Source of the DNA: Chitinophagales bacterium
GTDB taxonomy: Bacteria; Bacteroidota; Bacteroidia; Chitinophagales; UBA2359
Reading direction: 5' to 3'
Assembly: GCA_020629005.1 (NCBI GenBank)
Contig: JAHDEE010000009.1
Span: forward strand, 24,698-68,708
DNA length: 44,011 bases
Numbering within the stretch: the first letter of the stretch is position 1; each line of letters begins with the position of its first letter. The position numbers and the translations under genes were made by a program. A model generated the notes under the pieces. That model was given only the letters and a program-made list of their open reading frames with translations, did not search any database and had not been told where the DNA came from. This document shows, piece after piece, positions 1-10,200 of this stretch.

Positions 1-3000
1 AAGCAACCGGAACGACATTGATGATGGCAGGATCCTGATCGTCTTCATCCGTTTCTGGTGTTAGAGAGCCTGGAGTGCCTGTTGCATCTCCATCAATCAC
101 ATCGTCAGAAGCGGTGCCTGCAAGACCTCCGGCATCATTAGAAGGATTGGTATCGGGCGTGCTATCCAGATCGAAGGGATGTTCTCCTTCGTCATCTTGT
201 GCGTCTGTGATTTCCGCAACATTTGTTAGCAGTCCGTTTTCGGTTGCTGTGACAGTTGTTGTAATCTCGACCATAGTGTCTGATCCTGGTTGCAGTGGTC
301 CTTCAATTGTATAAACTGCATTTGCACCTGAAGCAGACCAGTCTGAATCATTAAGTTCAAGACCAGCCGGCAGGTAGTCGATTAGTTCAATATTGTAGGC
401 TGCAACGGTTCCCTGATTGTAAACACTGATTTCAAAAGTAATCTCATCTCCAGGTCGTACATTGGTGCTTTGTCCATTTGGCAACTTTTTCACCAGGGCT
501 AAATCAAACGCTACTGGCTCTACGACTACACTGGCAAAATCATGATCGTCTTCATCACCATTTGCATTTGCTGTGTTGTTATCAACTGCTTCTCCATCGT
601 TTTGATTATTGTCATCAGGCGTACTGTCTGCATCAAAAGGCTGCACTCCATTTTCATCCTGAAAAGCACTCACTTCTGCAAAATTGACCAATTCACCTTC
701 GGGAGTAACTGCTTCAAGCATCAGCTCGACTGACTGCATGCCTAGTGGCTCAAGCGGTCCTTCAATGAGAAATACTGCATCACTGCCTTGTTGTGTCCAG
801 TTCGGATCGTTTAGTATGAAGCCAGCTGGAATATAGTCTACGATTTCGATGTTGTAGAGGTCACGATTTCCTTGATTGTATACTGTAATTGTAAACAGCA
901 CCTCATCATTTGGATTCACAATTTCTGGCTGTCCTGAGGACAGTTCTTTGGTCAGGGCCACATCGTATATCGGTGTAGGTTCGGTAGTGATTACTGCACC
1001 ATCATGGTCGTCTTCGTCATCATTGGTATTATCAATGCTGTCATCCACGGATTCACCGTCATTTGCCTGGTTAGTATCAGCAACGGAATCTTCATCATTT
1101 GGATGTTGGGCAGCTTCGTTTTCTGCGTCTGCGATTTCTGCAAAATTCCACAGCTCCCCAAAGTTGGAGTCACTTACTTCCAAAACGATTTCCGCCTGGT
1201 AAGAACCTCCAGGAATGATCGGTCCGGCAACCGTCATCTCAGCCAGTTGTGCATTTTGGGTCCAATTTGGATCAGCCAGCTGCAGACCTGCCGGGATATA
1301 ATCAACCAGGTCAATATTGTAAGCCGAAACATTACCTTGATTATAGATGCTGATGGTGTACGCAACCTGATCTCCAGGATAAAAGGGGCTACTAATACCT
1401 GTGGCAAGCTTCTTTGTCAGTGCTAAATCAAATTGCTCCCTGATTGAGACAACTGCAGTGTCGTTATCATCTTCCTCCGCATCGTTGGAAGGATTAGCGT
1501 CAAAGGAGCTATCAATGTCAATTTCCAGATCTCCATTGCCATCGCTGGCCGCGGATATCTCTGCCTGATTCGTTTGCGGACCAAATCCATCCAAGACAGT
1601 GAGCGTGATGTCTACTTGCATGGTATTACCTGCTTCCAGCACTTCAGTACTAGTATACTGGGCATAGGAATCGCTTAGATTCCAATCGGGATCGTTGAGT
1701 TCCATATTGGCAGGTAGATAATCTACGATGGTGATTTGCTGAGCATCAACATTCCCCTGGTTCTCTACTTCCATGGTAAAGGTTACTTCGTCACCGATAG
1801 AGACGCTAGGCTCTTGCTGATCCGCGAGCCTTTTGGTCAAAGCAAGATCGAATAACTCGATAACTTCAACCAGGGCAACGTCGTGGTCATCTTCATCTGT
1901 GTTCGCATTAGGCGATTGCGGTTGACCAGTTCCATTGCCATCCAGAAAATCATCTGAAGGGCTGTTCACTAGAGCTCCTGCATCGTTGTCCTTGTTGGTA
2001 TCAGGCTGGCTATCCAAATCGACAGGTGAAGTTGAATCAGGACCTTTAGCCGAGAATATTTCAGCATAATTCTCATGAAGTCCAATTGCCGCATCTCCGC
2101 TAGCAGTACATTTGATATGTACCGTTGATGCCCCACCACCAGCTGGTATTGGTCCTTGTATTGTGGTCACAGCATTGCCAGCCGACATGCTCCATTGTGG
2201 ATCATTAAGTGTAAATCCGGCTGGCAGATAATCCACCACTTTCACGTTATAAGCATCGATCTGTCCCTGATTAACAAGCCTGATGGTAAAGCTTACGTCT
2301 TCTCCCGGAGTAACCGTGGGTGATTGTCCGGACATAAGGGTCTTCGTCAAAGCCAAATCAAACTTATCGATGCTAATCCTTGCTGGATCATGATCATCTT
2401 CGTCGGTATACTCATTTGGATCTCCTACGTTTCCGGTACCATCTCCGTCGAGAGCATCATCTGCAGCTGTCTCAACTGCTCCACCTGCATCATTGTCGGC
2501 GATGCTGTCGGGGCTACTGTCTACGTCCATCGGTGTGGCACCTGATTCGTCTTGTGCAGATGCTATTTCAGCATAGTTCACAATCTCATCTCCGGTGAAA
2601 GCGGGATCAACGGTAAAGGTGATATCAACAGTTGCTTGCGCTCCAGCAGGAATGACACTTGTGTAGATCATTTCTGCATCCACTCCATTCATTGTCCAGT
2701 TATTGTCATTTAAGGTGAGACCGAATGGTATGTAATCTACTATTTTAATATTTTTTGCTGCAATACTTCCCTGATTAGAAATTTCAATATTGAAAGTTAC
2801 ATCAGATCCCACTGCGACATTGGTAGAATAGCCAGGTGCAAGTTTTTTGGTCAATGCCAAATCAAATACTGCCACTTCTATTTCGGCAATGTCGTGGTCA
2901 TCTTCATCTCCATTGGATCCATCTATCGCGTCGTCGCTGTAAGGTCCATCATTGTCCGGATTGGAATCCGGGGTAGAATCGAGGTCGCTTCCAAAACTTC

Positions 3001-6000
3001 CATTGTCTTCTTCTGCATAGGTAATTTCGGCAAAGTTTGCATGAATACCAGCAGTAACCGAGGAAGTAGCCTGCAATCTTATGTTGACGGTTTCACTGGA
3101 AAAGCCTGCAATAGAGGGAATACTACGGCTGGCCGTATTTCCAGATCCCACAGTCCAATTAGGATCATCCAGAACGAAACCCGCAGGAATATAATCGATG
3201 ATGGATACAGACTGTGCATCTAAGTCTGCCTGATTATGCACTTCAATTGTAAACTCAACATAGTCACCGGGATAGATGGTACTGCTCTGACCTGCAGCCA
3301 GGCTTTTAGTTAGTGCCAGATCAAACTCACAGGCAGCTACTTGTATATCCACCGTTTGAGAAACGGCGTAACAGCTATCGGGACTCATCACCTCAACGAA
3401 GTACTCACCTGGTGTGCTTGTTGTATATTCCGGGATAAACCCTGCCTGCACCAGGGTGCCATCTCTGTACCAATCAATAGTATAGATCGGTTCTCCTTCG
3501 ATGTCTAAGGTAAGGGCTTGGCCCTCACAAATCTTGTCGCCAAAAGGGAAAACAATTTCTACTTCAGGAATGACTGCAAAAAGCAGATCTACTTCCAAAG
3601 AGGATGAAACACATCCATCATCAGTAGTCATTTGTACCGAGTAGGCACCTGTGTGGTCAGCTTCCAGTATAGGAGCAGTTTCACCGGGAATCTCCTCACC
3701 ATTTTCCAACCACTGTAGCGTTTGATAATCTCCTGTAGCACTCAAGGCTACAATCTGGTCTCCACACACAGTCGGGTCTGTAAGTAAAACAATGCCCGGT
3801 AGTTCCCAGGGAAGTAGATCTATCTCTACAAAACCTGAGGCACTGGAACAGTTATTCTCATCGGAAACAATGACATAATAGTCGCCCGCCTCAGTGGCCA
3901 GATAGACGTCATCTGTTGCACCAGAAACCGGACTGAAATTGAAATACCATTGATAGCTTTCAAAGCCCGGCGTTGCATAAAGCTGAATGTCTCCTTCGGG
4001 GCAAATTTGCAAAGGACCATCAGCATTGACCTGGACCTCTGGTAATGGATAAAAACTAACTGCTATCGGATCAGTTAATTTGGAGCAATCAGCCATGGTG
4101 GTGATTAGGCAGGTGTAGACTCCTGCTTCAGTGGCCAGAAACTGATTGGTGGTGCCATCCTGAACGATGGTTCCGCTCTCGTCAAAAAAAGTATAGGCGT
4201 CTGCCCCGGCTGCTGCCACGATTGCGATGCTTTGACCATCGCAGGCAATATCCTCCAATGAGATGATGGATGTAGCAGGATCAGGCAAGACTCTAATTTC
4301 AAAATGACGTTGCGATTTGCAGCCATCATCGCTTGTTACTTCTATTGTATAGCGTGTTGTTTCTGTTGGAGTGGCCAGGGTTTCCTGGCAATTGGGACAA
4401 CTCAAAGAGCCATCATCCGGTGTCCATTCGTAACTGACTCCGCCTGATGCGTTTAGCTCAATCGATTCACCTGGACAAACCTGTAAATCTGAGAAGTCCA
4501 GGTCGATGAAGGGAAGCGGGTAAATTTCTACCAGCAGGGTTTCTCCACTGCCTTCACAACCCAGGCTGTTTTTTGGAATGGCTGTATAGGTACCTGATGC
4601 AGTTGCAAGGTAGCTGCTGTTGCTGCCTGTTTGAACCAAAAGGGCATTGTCTTTATACCAATCATATTGGGGGAGTCCTGGAGTGGCTTCCAATAGGATA
4701 CCGTCTTCATTGACACAGGCAGTGAGACCATTGGGCGCTTCGAGTTCAAGTGAAGGCAAGGCCTCGACAGTGACTGTGGTTGGCTCTGAAGTTCCTTCGC
4801 AGCCGTTGAAGTCATTGACATAAACGGTATAATCACCTGGGGTGTCGGCGTATACCAACATACCATTACCGCCGGGTGAGATTGCCACTCCATCAAGATA
4901 CCATTGATAAGAACTGTAGGTACCAGCGACTGTCAACAGCACTTCATCACCTTCACAAAAATCTACTTCAGACTGTGCGTAGATCGACGGCGCTGGCTCC
5001 GGATTGACGGAGACTTCGATTTCCAGACTTTCGCCTGTGCATCCGTTGGCTGTTGTCACGATTACTTTTACTATAGCGTCAGATGTTACTTCGTAAGTGG
5101 AAGCGGCTCCGTTTTCTACTGTATTGCCGTCCACTATCCACTCATAGTTGGACCAGATATCCTGCACCAACAAGGTGACGGTGCCCCCTTCGCAAAAGGT
5201 GTCTGGCCCGTCTAGTTCGAAGAGTGGTTCTGGTAGTTCCCAGGTGTTGACCACCAGGTTGCTGGTTGTATCCTTGCAGCCGAATTCATTAGTTATCACT
5301 ACACTATAGTTTCCAGCATCCGATACCGAAAGACTGTTGCTAGCGCCTGATTGTATGAGCGTGAAGTCATTCCATAGGAAGTCATATTGAGCTGCTCCGG
5401 TAGGTGCTGCAACGATTTCTGTAGACTCGCCCAAGCAGAATTCGTCGGGTCCACTGAAATTGATCTGCGCCTCCGGCACTGGATGTATGGTTACTTCCCT
5501 TAGCGGTGAAAGCAAGGGACAGTTTAGCCCCTGTACTTCTGCATAGTATACCCCAGTGCTCAGCGGACTGAAACATTGTGCTTGTTCGCCTGAAAGTAAT
5601 AAGTCAGAACCTGGGTCAGGATTTGCCGGATCAACTGCCTGGTACCATTGATATGAGGACCAGGCTTCGGTGATACAGATTTCCAATGCCTCTCCGGAAC
5701 AGACTATAGGGAAGTCACTGGTGATACCCGGAGCCCCAACTTCGTCGAATCCTACATTGATATTTAGGTTGCATTCGTCAGGCATCAGGAAGATATCTGC
5801 AGTTTGGCCATTTCCTCCCGCATCACTATTGTCCGGGTCATTGAGACTTCCTGACTGAAGTGTATAGACATATCCTGAAGGACCAGAAAATATGATGTAA
5901 TATCCGGTAGAGGGGTCTAAATCATCGAATTCGTAGTTTCCCTCTGGGTCGGTTATTGTTGCAGTTTGGTATTCACCGGCATCGGTATACAATGCCACTT

Positions 6001-6355
6001 GTACTCCTGCAAGACCGGATTCGCCATCTTCGTATACACCATTGGCATTGCAATCAACCCATGCTTTGCTGCCAATGCAAGCTAGTCCTTCTACCAGGCC
6101 TGGTTGTTCGTCTTCCGCTTCAGTTTCTATTCGGAAGTCAGCTAAAGATGCACTTAGTAAGGCTTCTTTGTTTGTTGAATTTTCTATCTGATGATTAGCT
6201 GCGCTGTGCATCAGCATGTCGAATTGAACAGAAGCGACCTGCTTCTGATCGAACTGCATGAGTTCCTGATAGCTGAAAGCTAATACACCACTGGGGCATA
6301 GGTATTGTAGCAAGAGGAGGATGAGCAGCCATCCCCTCAGTTGAGGTAACATCAT
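1..6355 (-). CDS. Giant secreted SdrD B-like / Ig-like / DUF11 repeat protein (3' end outside window)
   Basis: The reading frame is open from the ATG at 6355 to the left edge (2118 codons, one base left over), so the C-terminus is missing. The start is ATG-ATG (6355 and 6352) followed by an N-terminus MMLPQLRGWLLILLLLQYLC and ending ...SGVLA, a clear Sec signal peptide of about 26 residues. No lipobox is seen. Domains: SdrD B-like around residues 90-205 (WVDCNANG...EDGE, then GVQVALY); ten Ig-like domains to about residue 1010, each with a Cys near the start and usually one near the end; then at least seven DUF11 units beginning FDLAL(T/V)KxL, separated by Asp-rich linkers ending DEDDHD or similar. 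This order matches the second half of the two neighbouring genes. By analogy the missing end should carry a T9SS sorting domain (inference). Probable role: surface adhesin or structural fibre; ligand unknown. Confidence 0.93.
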   Translation of the reverse strand, partial: MMLPQLRGWLLILLLLQYLCPSGVLAFSYQELMQFDQKQVASVQFDMLMHSAANHQIENSTNKEALLSASLADFRIETEAEDEQPGLVEGLACIGSKAWVDCNANGVYEDGESGLAGVQVALYTDAGEYQTATITDPEGNYEFDDLDPSTGYYIIFSGPSGYVYTLQSGSLNDPDNSDAGGNGQTADIFLMPDECNLNINVGFDEVGAPGITSDFPIVCSGEALEICITEAWSSYQWYQAVDPANPDPGSDLLLSGEQAQCFSPLSTGVYYAEVQGLNCPLLSPLREVTIHPVPEAQINFSGPDEFCLGESTEIVAAPTGAAQYDFLWNDFTLIQSGASNSLSVSDAGNYSVVITNEFGCKDTTSNLVVNTWELPEPLFELDGPDTFCEGGTVTLLVQDIWSNYEWIVDGNTVENGAASTYEVTSDAIVKVIVTTANGCTGESLEIEVSVNPEPAPSIYAQSEVDFCEGDEVLLTVAGTYSSYQWYLDGVAISPGGNGMLVYADTPGDYTVYVNDFNGCEGTSEPTTVTVEALPSLELEAPNGLTACVNEDGILLEATPGLPQYDWYKDNALLVQTGSNSSYLATASGTYTAIPKNSLGCEGSGETLLVEIYPLPFIDLDFSDLQVCPGESIELNASGGVSYEWTPDDGSLSCPNCQETLATPTETTRYTIEVTSDDGCKSQRHFEIRVLPDPATSIISLEDIACDGQSIAIVAAAGADAYTFFDESGTIVQDGTTNQFLATEAGVYTCLITTMADCSKLTDPIAVSFYPLPEVQVNADGPLQICPEGDIQLYATPGFESYQWYFNFSPVSGATDDVYLATEAGDYYVIVSDENNCSSASGFVEIDLLPWELPGIVLLTDPTVCGDQIVALSATGDYQTLQWLENGEEIPGETAPILEADHTGAYSVQMTTDDGCVSSSLEVDLLFAVIPEVEIVFPFGDKICEGQALTLDIEGEPIYTIDWYRDGTLVQAGFIPEYTTSTPGEYFVEVMSPDSCYAVSQTVDIQVAACEFDLALTKSLAAGQSSTIYPGDYVEFTIEVHNQADLDAQSVSIIDYIPAGFVLDDPNWTVGSGNTASRSIPSIAGFSSETVNIRLQATSSVTAGIHANFAEITYAEEDNGSFGSDLDSTPDSNPDNDGPYSDDAIDGSNGDEDDHDIAEIEVAVFDLALTKKLAPGYSTNVAVGSDVTFNIEISNQGSIAAKNIKIVDYIPFGLTLNDNNWTMNGVDAEMIYTSVIPAGAQATVDITFTVDPAFTGDEIVNYAEIASAQDESGATPMDVDSSPDSIADNDAGGAVETAADDALDGDGTGNVGDPNEYTDEDDHDPARISIDKFDLALTKTLMSGQSPTVTPGEDVSFTIRLVNQGQIDAYNVKVVDYLPAGFTLNDPQWSMSAGNAVTTIQGPIPAGGGASTVHIKCTASGDAAIGLHENYAEIFSAKGPDSTSPVDLDSQPDTNKDNDAGALVNSPSDDFLDGNGTGQPQSPNANTDEDDHDVALVEVIELFDLALTKRLADQQEPSVSIGDEVTFTMEVENQGNVDAQQITIVDYLPANMELNDPDWNLSDSYAQYTSTEVLEAGNTMQVDITLTVLDGFGPQTNQAEISAASDGNGDLEIDIDSSFDANPSNDAEEDDNDTAVVSIREQFDLALTKKLATGISSPFYPGDQVAYTISIYNQGNVSAYNIDLVDYIPAGLQLADPNWTQNAQLAEMTVAGPIIPGGSYQAEIVLEVSDSNFGELWNFAEIADAENEAAQHPNDEDSVADTNQANDGESVDDSIDNTNDDEDDHDGAVITTEPTPIYDVALTKELSSGQPEIVNPNDEVLFTITVYNQGNRDLYNIEIVDYIPAGFILNDPNWTQQGSDAVFLIEGPLEPLGMQSVELMLEAVTPEGELVNFAEVSAFQDENGVQPFDADSTPDDNNQNDGEAVDNNTANANGDEDDHDFASVVVEPVAFDLALVKKLPNGQSTNVRPGDEITFEISVYNQGTVAAYNIELIDYLPAGLELNDSDWSASGANAVYTIEGPLQPGSDTMVEITTTVTATENGLLTNVAEITDAQDDEGEHPFDLDSTPDTNPSNDAGGLAGTASDDVIDGDATGTPGSLTPETDEDDQDPAIINVVPVA
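2..3325 (-). repeat. DUF11 array of left gene, seven units visible
   Basis: Units begin (5' end on the minus strand) near 3325, 2866, 2362, 1852, 1432, 967 and 508, a spacing of 420-510 nt. Each unit has FDLALxKxL (YDVALTKEL in the sixth), a NQG turn, DY(I/L)P and an N(Y/F/V)AEI strand, then an acidic linker. The fourth unit has a shortened linker (EEDDNDT instead of the usual long Asp/Gly stretch), which accounts for the 420-nt spacing. The array continues beyond the window. Confidence 0.85.
3330..5725 (-). repeat. Ten Ig-like domains of left gene
   Basis: There are ten units of about 80 residues. Each starts near a C-(E/P/S/L)-G type motif and a hydrophobic strand, continues with a (Y/F)xWY-type strand, and often ends DxxGC. 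The sixth unit differs: it reads YEWTPDDG followed by LSCPNC, placing a CxxC pair in the middle of the domain (about 4388-4415). Length and order match the Ig blocks of both neighbours, including the odd sixth unit. Confidence 0.82.
5745..6085 (-). other. SdrD B-like domain of left gene
   Basis: The translation reads ACIGSKAWVDCNANG, then YEDGESGLAGVQVALY, then a GNYEFDDL stretch. This is the typical pattern of the SdrD B-like (prealbumin/Cna-B-like) domain, a small beta-sandwich used as a rigid spacer in surface proteins. It is the first mature domain of this protein. In both neighbours the same domain is internal, placed between the first DUF11 block and the Ig-like block. Confidence 0.8.
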
Positions 6356-6834
6356 GATTTTGTATTATTGTGATAACTGTCTAAGATGCACGACCTCGTG
6401 ACTGATGCGCATCTCAAAAACCTTAGTGTTGATTGTTCTCCGTGAAATTTTCTTACTCCTCAAAAAATCGCTCTCCTCAATTCAGTCTGTCTGCTTCCAC
6501 ATTGTGAGATGGAAGCTTTGTTCCTGGCAAAGCTTGAGTTGGTAGGCTGTATCGCTTTGCTATCTCCTATAGTTCAAGTATTGCTCCAAGGCTGTGATTC
6601 CTTTGTAGTGAAGGACAATCTGGGCATATCCCACTGACTTTCAAGGCTTTAATTTTCAAATTTCTTTAATTTGTAGGAAAATAAAGCGCGTCTAAACTGT
6701 GTGTTTACAGGGCTGATTGTCGAGTATAGACTAGTGTTTTTTGCGGCAAAGCCGTTTCCAATCAGTTGTGCCCTGTTAGGCTTTGTATTGTATTTTTTTG
6801 GGATTAATGCGGAATTGATGACAGGAAGGGAGTA
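6356..6834. other. Upstream region of left gene, no gene seen
   Basis: This gene-free stretch lies upstream of the left gene. It is moderately AT-rich with several short palindromes: GATGCGCATC at 6404-6413, CACGA/TCGTG at 6389-6400, and the overlapping hairpins at 6493-6535. I looked for the Bacteroidota promoter pattern (TTTG, then TAnnTTTG) and found no convincing match. The open frames here have no recognisable protein features. Confidence 0.6.
6493..6535 (-). promoter_or_regulatory. Two overlapping, mutually exclusive inverted repeats upstream of left gene
   Basis: GCTTCCA (6493-6499) pairs with TGGAAGC (6510-6516). AAGCTTTG (6513-6520) pairs with CAAAGCTT (6528-6535). The arms share 6513-6516, so both stems cannot form at once. 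The pair lies 138-180 nt upstream of the left gene start. It could be a leader switch or simply an operator-like palindrome; the sequence alone does not decide. Confidence 0.35.
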
Positions 6835-6836
6835 TT

Positions 6837-6879
6837 GGGATTTGGGATTGGGGACTTGGGATTTGGGTTTGGGATTGGG
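6837..6879 (+). repeat. G-rich GGGATT/GGGATTT array, potential G-quadruplex
   Basis: Seven runs of three or four G (6837, 6844, 6850, 6858, 6865, 6871, 6877) are separated by loops of 3-4 bases such as ATT, ATTT, ACTT and TTT. This meets the usual G3+N1-7 G-quadruplex pattern on the plus strand. It lies about 480 nt upstream of the left gene, where the C-rich strand is the coding strand. Short frames through it (Asn/Pro/Lys-rich on one strand, Trp/Asp/Leu/Gly on the other) are low-complexity artefacts. Confidence 0.7.
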
Positions 6880-6934
6880 ATTCGAGGTGGCTATTGAGCT
6901 AGACATAATAGTTGCGCGATGGTGAGTGTGTCAG

Positions 6935-7112
6935 AATAGCCCCGGGCGAAACGGAAATGCAGGTGGCAGCAGCCGTGGTGAGTGCTGGCCAATGCTGGCT
7001 CCGACCTTAGGAGGAGACGGCAGTGGCCTTGCACGAACAGGCTGATGCTGCCTGCATTGGAGAGAAGCACGGGGAGCGCGATTCATACGTACGAAACAGG
7101 TTTCGCTCCAAA
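6935..7112 (-). repeat. GC-rich intergenic repeat element, copy A
   Basis: Read on the minus strand, it begins TTTGGAGCGAAAC (complement of 7100-7112), then CGTAC, and ends with GGCTATT (complement of 6935-6941) after about 178 nt. The second intergenic region has a stretch of nearly the same length with the same two ends in opposite orientation (27382-27554). The interiors are both GC-rich with hairpin potential but diverged. It abuts the strong terminator of the middle gene. No coding potential is seen. Calling it a dispersed repeat family is inference from two copies. Confidence 0.45.
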
Positions 7113-7113
7113 T

Positions 7114-7155
7114 AAAAAAAGGCTCCTGAAGCAGAAGCTTCAAGAGCCTAAAAAA
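7114..7155 (-). terminator. Strong rho-independent terminator after middle gene (bidirectional form)
   Basis: The stem GGCTCCTGAAGC (7121-7132) / GCTTCAAGAGCC (7137-7148) has a four-base loop and one mismatch that is a G.U or A.C pair depending on strand. It is flanked by A7 on one side (7114-7120) and TA6 on the other (7149-7155). On the minus strand the stem is followed by a T7 tract, a textbook intrinsic terminator, about 110 nt after the middle gene stop codon. Confidence 0.85.
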
Positions 7156-7191
7156 GGTGAAAAGGCCTGTGGCCAGTGTAAGATTTTAGAG

Positions 7192-7219
7192 GGGCCTCCG
7201 CTATGATGAGCGGAGACCC
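7192..7219 (-). terminator. Second hairpin directly after middle gene
   Basis: An 11-bp stem (GGGTCTCCGCT / AGCGGAGGCCC on the minus strand, one G.U pair) with a six-base loop lies about 45 nt past the stop codon. It closely resembles the stem of the right-gene terminator (GGGTCCTCATT...), but no real T-tract follows, only CTCTAAAATC. It may be a decayed terminator or a 3'-end stabilising hairpin, with the strong terminator downstream as backup. Confidence 0.5.
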
Positions 7220-7264
7220 TTTGACAAACAATTACAAGCTATGGGAACTTACAATCTATTGATA

Positions 7265-10200
7265 TTACTGCTTGATGACTTTCTCGATTATTGCTTGATC
7301 GCCATCGCCAAGCATCAAGAAATATACTCCCTGACTGAAGTGAGACATATCTATTCGGAAACTGTTGGTGCCTACTATTGCCTCGCAGGATTTAAAGAAG
7401 ATCAGTTTACCTGATGCATCATACAGTTTCACATTGATTAGTTCTTCGATGTCGTAATTGAATGCTACATCCATCCAATCGTTTGCAGGTTGTGGGCTTA
7501 AGGTGATTAAGTCTCTGCTTTCAGCTTCTCTAGATAAGCTGATGATGCCCAGGTGCTGCGTCGTGCCATCCAGATCTGTTTCACTCAAGCTGTAGTACAC
7601 GGTACCGGCGAGGGTGTAGGGATCATGGAATTCGTATCGTAATTCGCTATTGCTGTTTCCTTGAGCTTGCTTCTGATGAATAGGAGTGAAGTTGACTCCA
7701 TCCTGTGAGCGACTCAATGTGTAATATGCGCTGTTTACTTCTGAGGCTGTGATCCAGCTCAGCAAGTTTCCTTGCGCCATGATCTGTCCTTCGAATGTGA
7801 TCAGGTCCACTGCGAGCTTTATGCATTCTGCTGGCGTTTCGGACACGGTATGTGTGCAACCATCGGCAGCAATGACAGTGAAGTTGAATGGCGTTCCGCT
7901 TGGATTTGGTCCTAAGACAAATCCTTCACTATTCGTTGCGGTATAGTCGCCCGAAACATCAGCCATTTCACTGAGTGCTACGATGACCGTGTAGAATTCG
8001 CCTTCTGTATCGCAGAGCACTTCATAGTTTACGGCAAGTGGACAATCCGATAGGGAAATGATTGCTATGTCTTCATCATCTTCGCGATTCTCGGGGGCGT
8101 CGGTCGGTGATCCGTTGTCTGGAGTTGAGTCTATGTCTTCCTGATCGGTATCTATGACTTGTGCATGATTGATGATATTGCCTTCGGATGCTTGTACTTC
8201 TACTAGGATGTCGAGTGTAACTGATTCTCCGGCTGGCAATTCGCCGATGTACCAATCGCCGGTGGACGGATCGTAATTGCTATTGCTGGCACCAGCATAT
8301 TCCAGTCCTGCTGGTAGCGGATCTGAGGCTATGACACCTGTGGCTGTTGCGGTGCCTTCGTTAGTCACTGTAATGCTGTATATGATCAGATCTTCCGGAC
8401 TCGGTGTAGTATTGCTGACCAGTTTAGTCAGCGTTAGATCCACGTAAGGGATTTCGTCTTCCTGAACCGTAAATGGCACGCTGTCTTCATCATCTTCTGT
8501 GTCCGGGAATTCCGGATCGGGATGCATGTTATCCGGCGTTGAATCAGGATCGATTTGATCTGTTTCCGTCACTTCTGCCTGATTGTAAATGGTGCCTGTA
8601 TAGGCGGTAACGAGGGCTGTAATGTCCAATGATGCGGATTGTCCATCTTGTAGCAGTCCAACTCTCCAATCTCCGGTTTCCCGATCATAATCTGCGGAAC
8701 TTGCAGTTAGGAATTGTACGCCTTGAGGTAGTAGATCGTTTACAACTATCCCTGAGGCGGCAGATGGGCCATGATTGTTTACAGTGATGGTGTACACAAT
8801 CTGCTCACCGTTTGCCGGCTGCTGATTGTTGACCGTTTTAGTCAATGAAACGTCTGCAATTTCTTTAACCACTTCTACGGTTTCGCTATCGTGATCATCC
8901 TCGTCATTGTCAGAGCCATCGATGGTGTCGTCTTTGACATCGCCATCGTTGCCAATATCGTCATCGGGTGTGGAGTCGATATCAGGTTGTGGATTTCCGT
9001 CTACATCTGTGGCATTGGTGATTTCGGCGATGTTTCTCAGGTTGCCTTGTATGGCGATCTCGTTTACCAGTAGCGTTATCGGTACCATTGCTGCACCTCC
9101 AGGTTGAATTGGACCGGGAATGATGGTGACAGCATTGCCTTCTACCAATGCCCAGTCTGAGTCGATCATATCAAATGCCAGTGGCAGATAATCAATAACC
9201 TGTACGTTGTAGGCAGGCATGGTTCCCTGGTTGTAGACCGTAATCGTATAGGTGATTTCCTCACCTGGCGCAACAAGTGCTGATTGTCCATCTTCCAGAC
9301 CTTTTATCAGGGCCAGGTCGAAGACATCTTCGTCGGTAACTGTAAATTCTTCATGATCGCTATCGTCTTCATCGGTAGCTGGATCGTCGCCTCCAGGGGT
9401 ACCAGTGCCGTCGCCATCCACTACATCATCGGTATCGGGAGAACCTCCGGCGTCGTTGTCTGGATTGCTATCTGGTGTGCTGTCTTCATCGGTTGGGTGG
9501 TCACCGTTTTCATCTTGCGCATCGCTGATCTCTGCCAGGTTGAGTCTTGTTCCTGTGCTACCTGGCATCACTATGAAAGTGATGTTCAGTTCAGCGCTTG
9601 AGCCAGCGACAATCGGACCTTCAATGCTTGTGACAGCGTTTCCATTAGCCATGCTCCAATCAGTATCTGCCAGCATGAGTCCTTCGGGAATGTAGTCGAT
9701 GATTTCTACGTTGTAGGCATCGGTACTACCCTGATTGAAGACCTGAATGCTGAAGGTAATTTGATCGCCTGGCTGCACTACTGGAGCCTGGTTGGCTGCC
9801 AGCTTCTTTATTAGAGCAAGATCAAAGTTGTCTTCGTTCGGCTCCTCTTCAACTGTAAAGGTCTCGTGATCGCTATCGTCCTCATCTGTAGCTGGATCGT
9901 CGCCTCCTGGAGTACCTGTGCCATCACCGTCAACCGTGTCATTGGTTTCTGGTGAGCCACCTGCATCATTGTCAGGATTTGAATCCGGAGTACTGTCTTC
10001 GTCAGATGGATTTTGTCCATCTTCATCTTCTGCGTCGGTGATTTCGGCAGTGTTGACAATGGTTCCCGATGCCTCTTCCATGACGAGGAAGGTGATATCG
10101 ATAGAGGTGCTGGCACCGGCCGGGAGAGGACCTGGGATGCTTGTTATAGCTTGTCCATTCTCCATACTCCAGTCTGTGTCTGCAAGCATTAATCCTTGTG

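Noticed and set aside
1-6355. Left gene as a pseudogene or frameshifted fragment
   Set aside because: One frame runs from a good signal peptide to the window edge, and the translation is in frame at both ends.
6649-7206. Four small frames between left and middle genes
   Set aside because: They cover the G-rich array, the GC-rich element and the terminators. Low-complexity or repeat-derived translation explains them.
7192-7219. Riboswitch or small RNA at the tandem hairpins after the middle gene
   Set aside because: The position just after the stop codon and the strong T-tract of the second hairpin are better explained as transcription termination.
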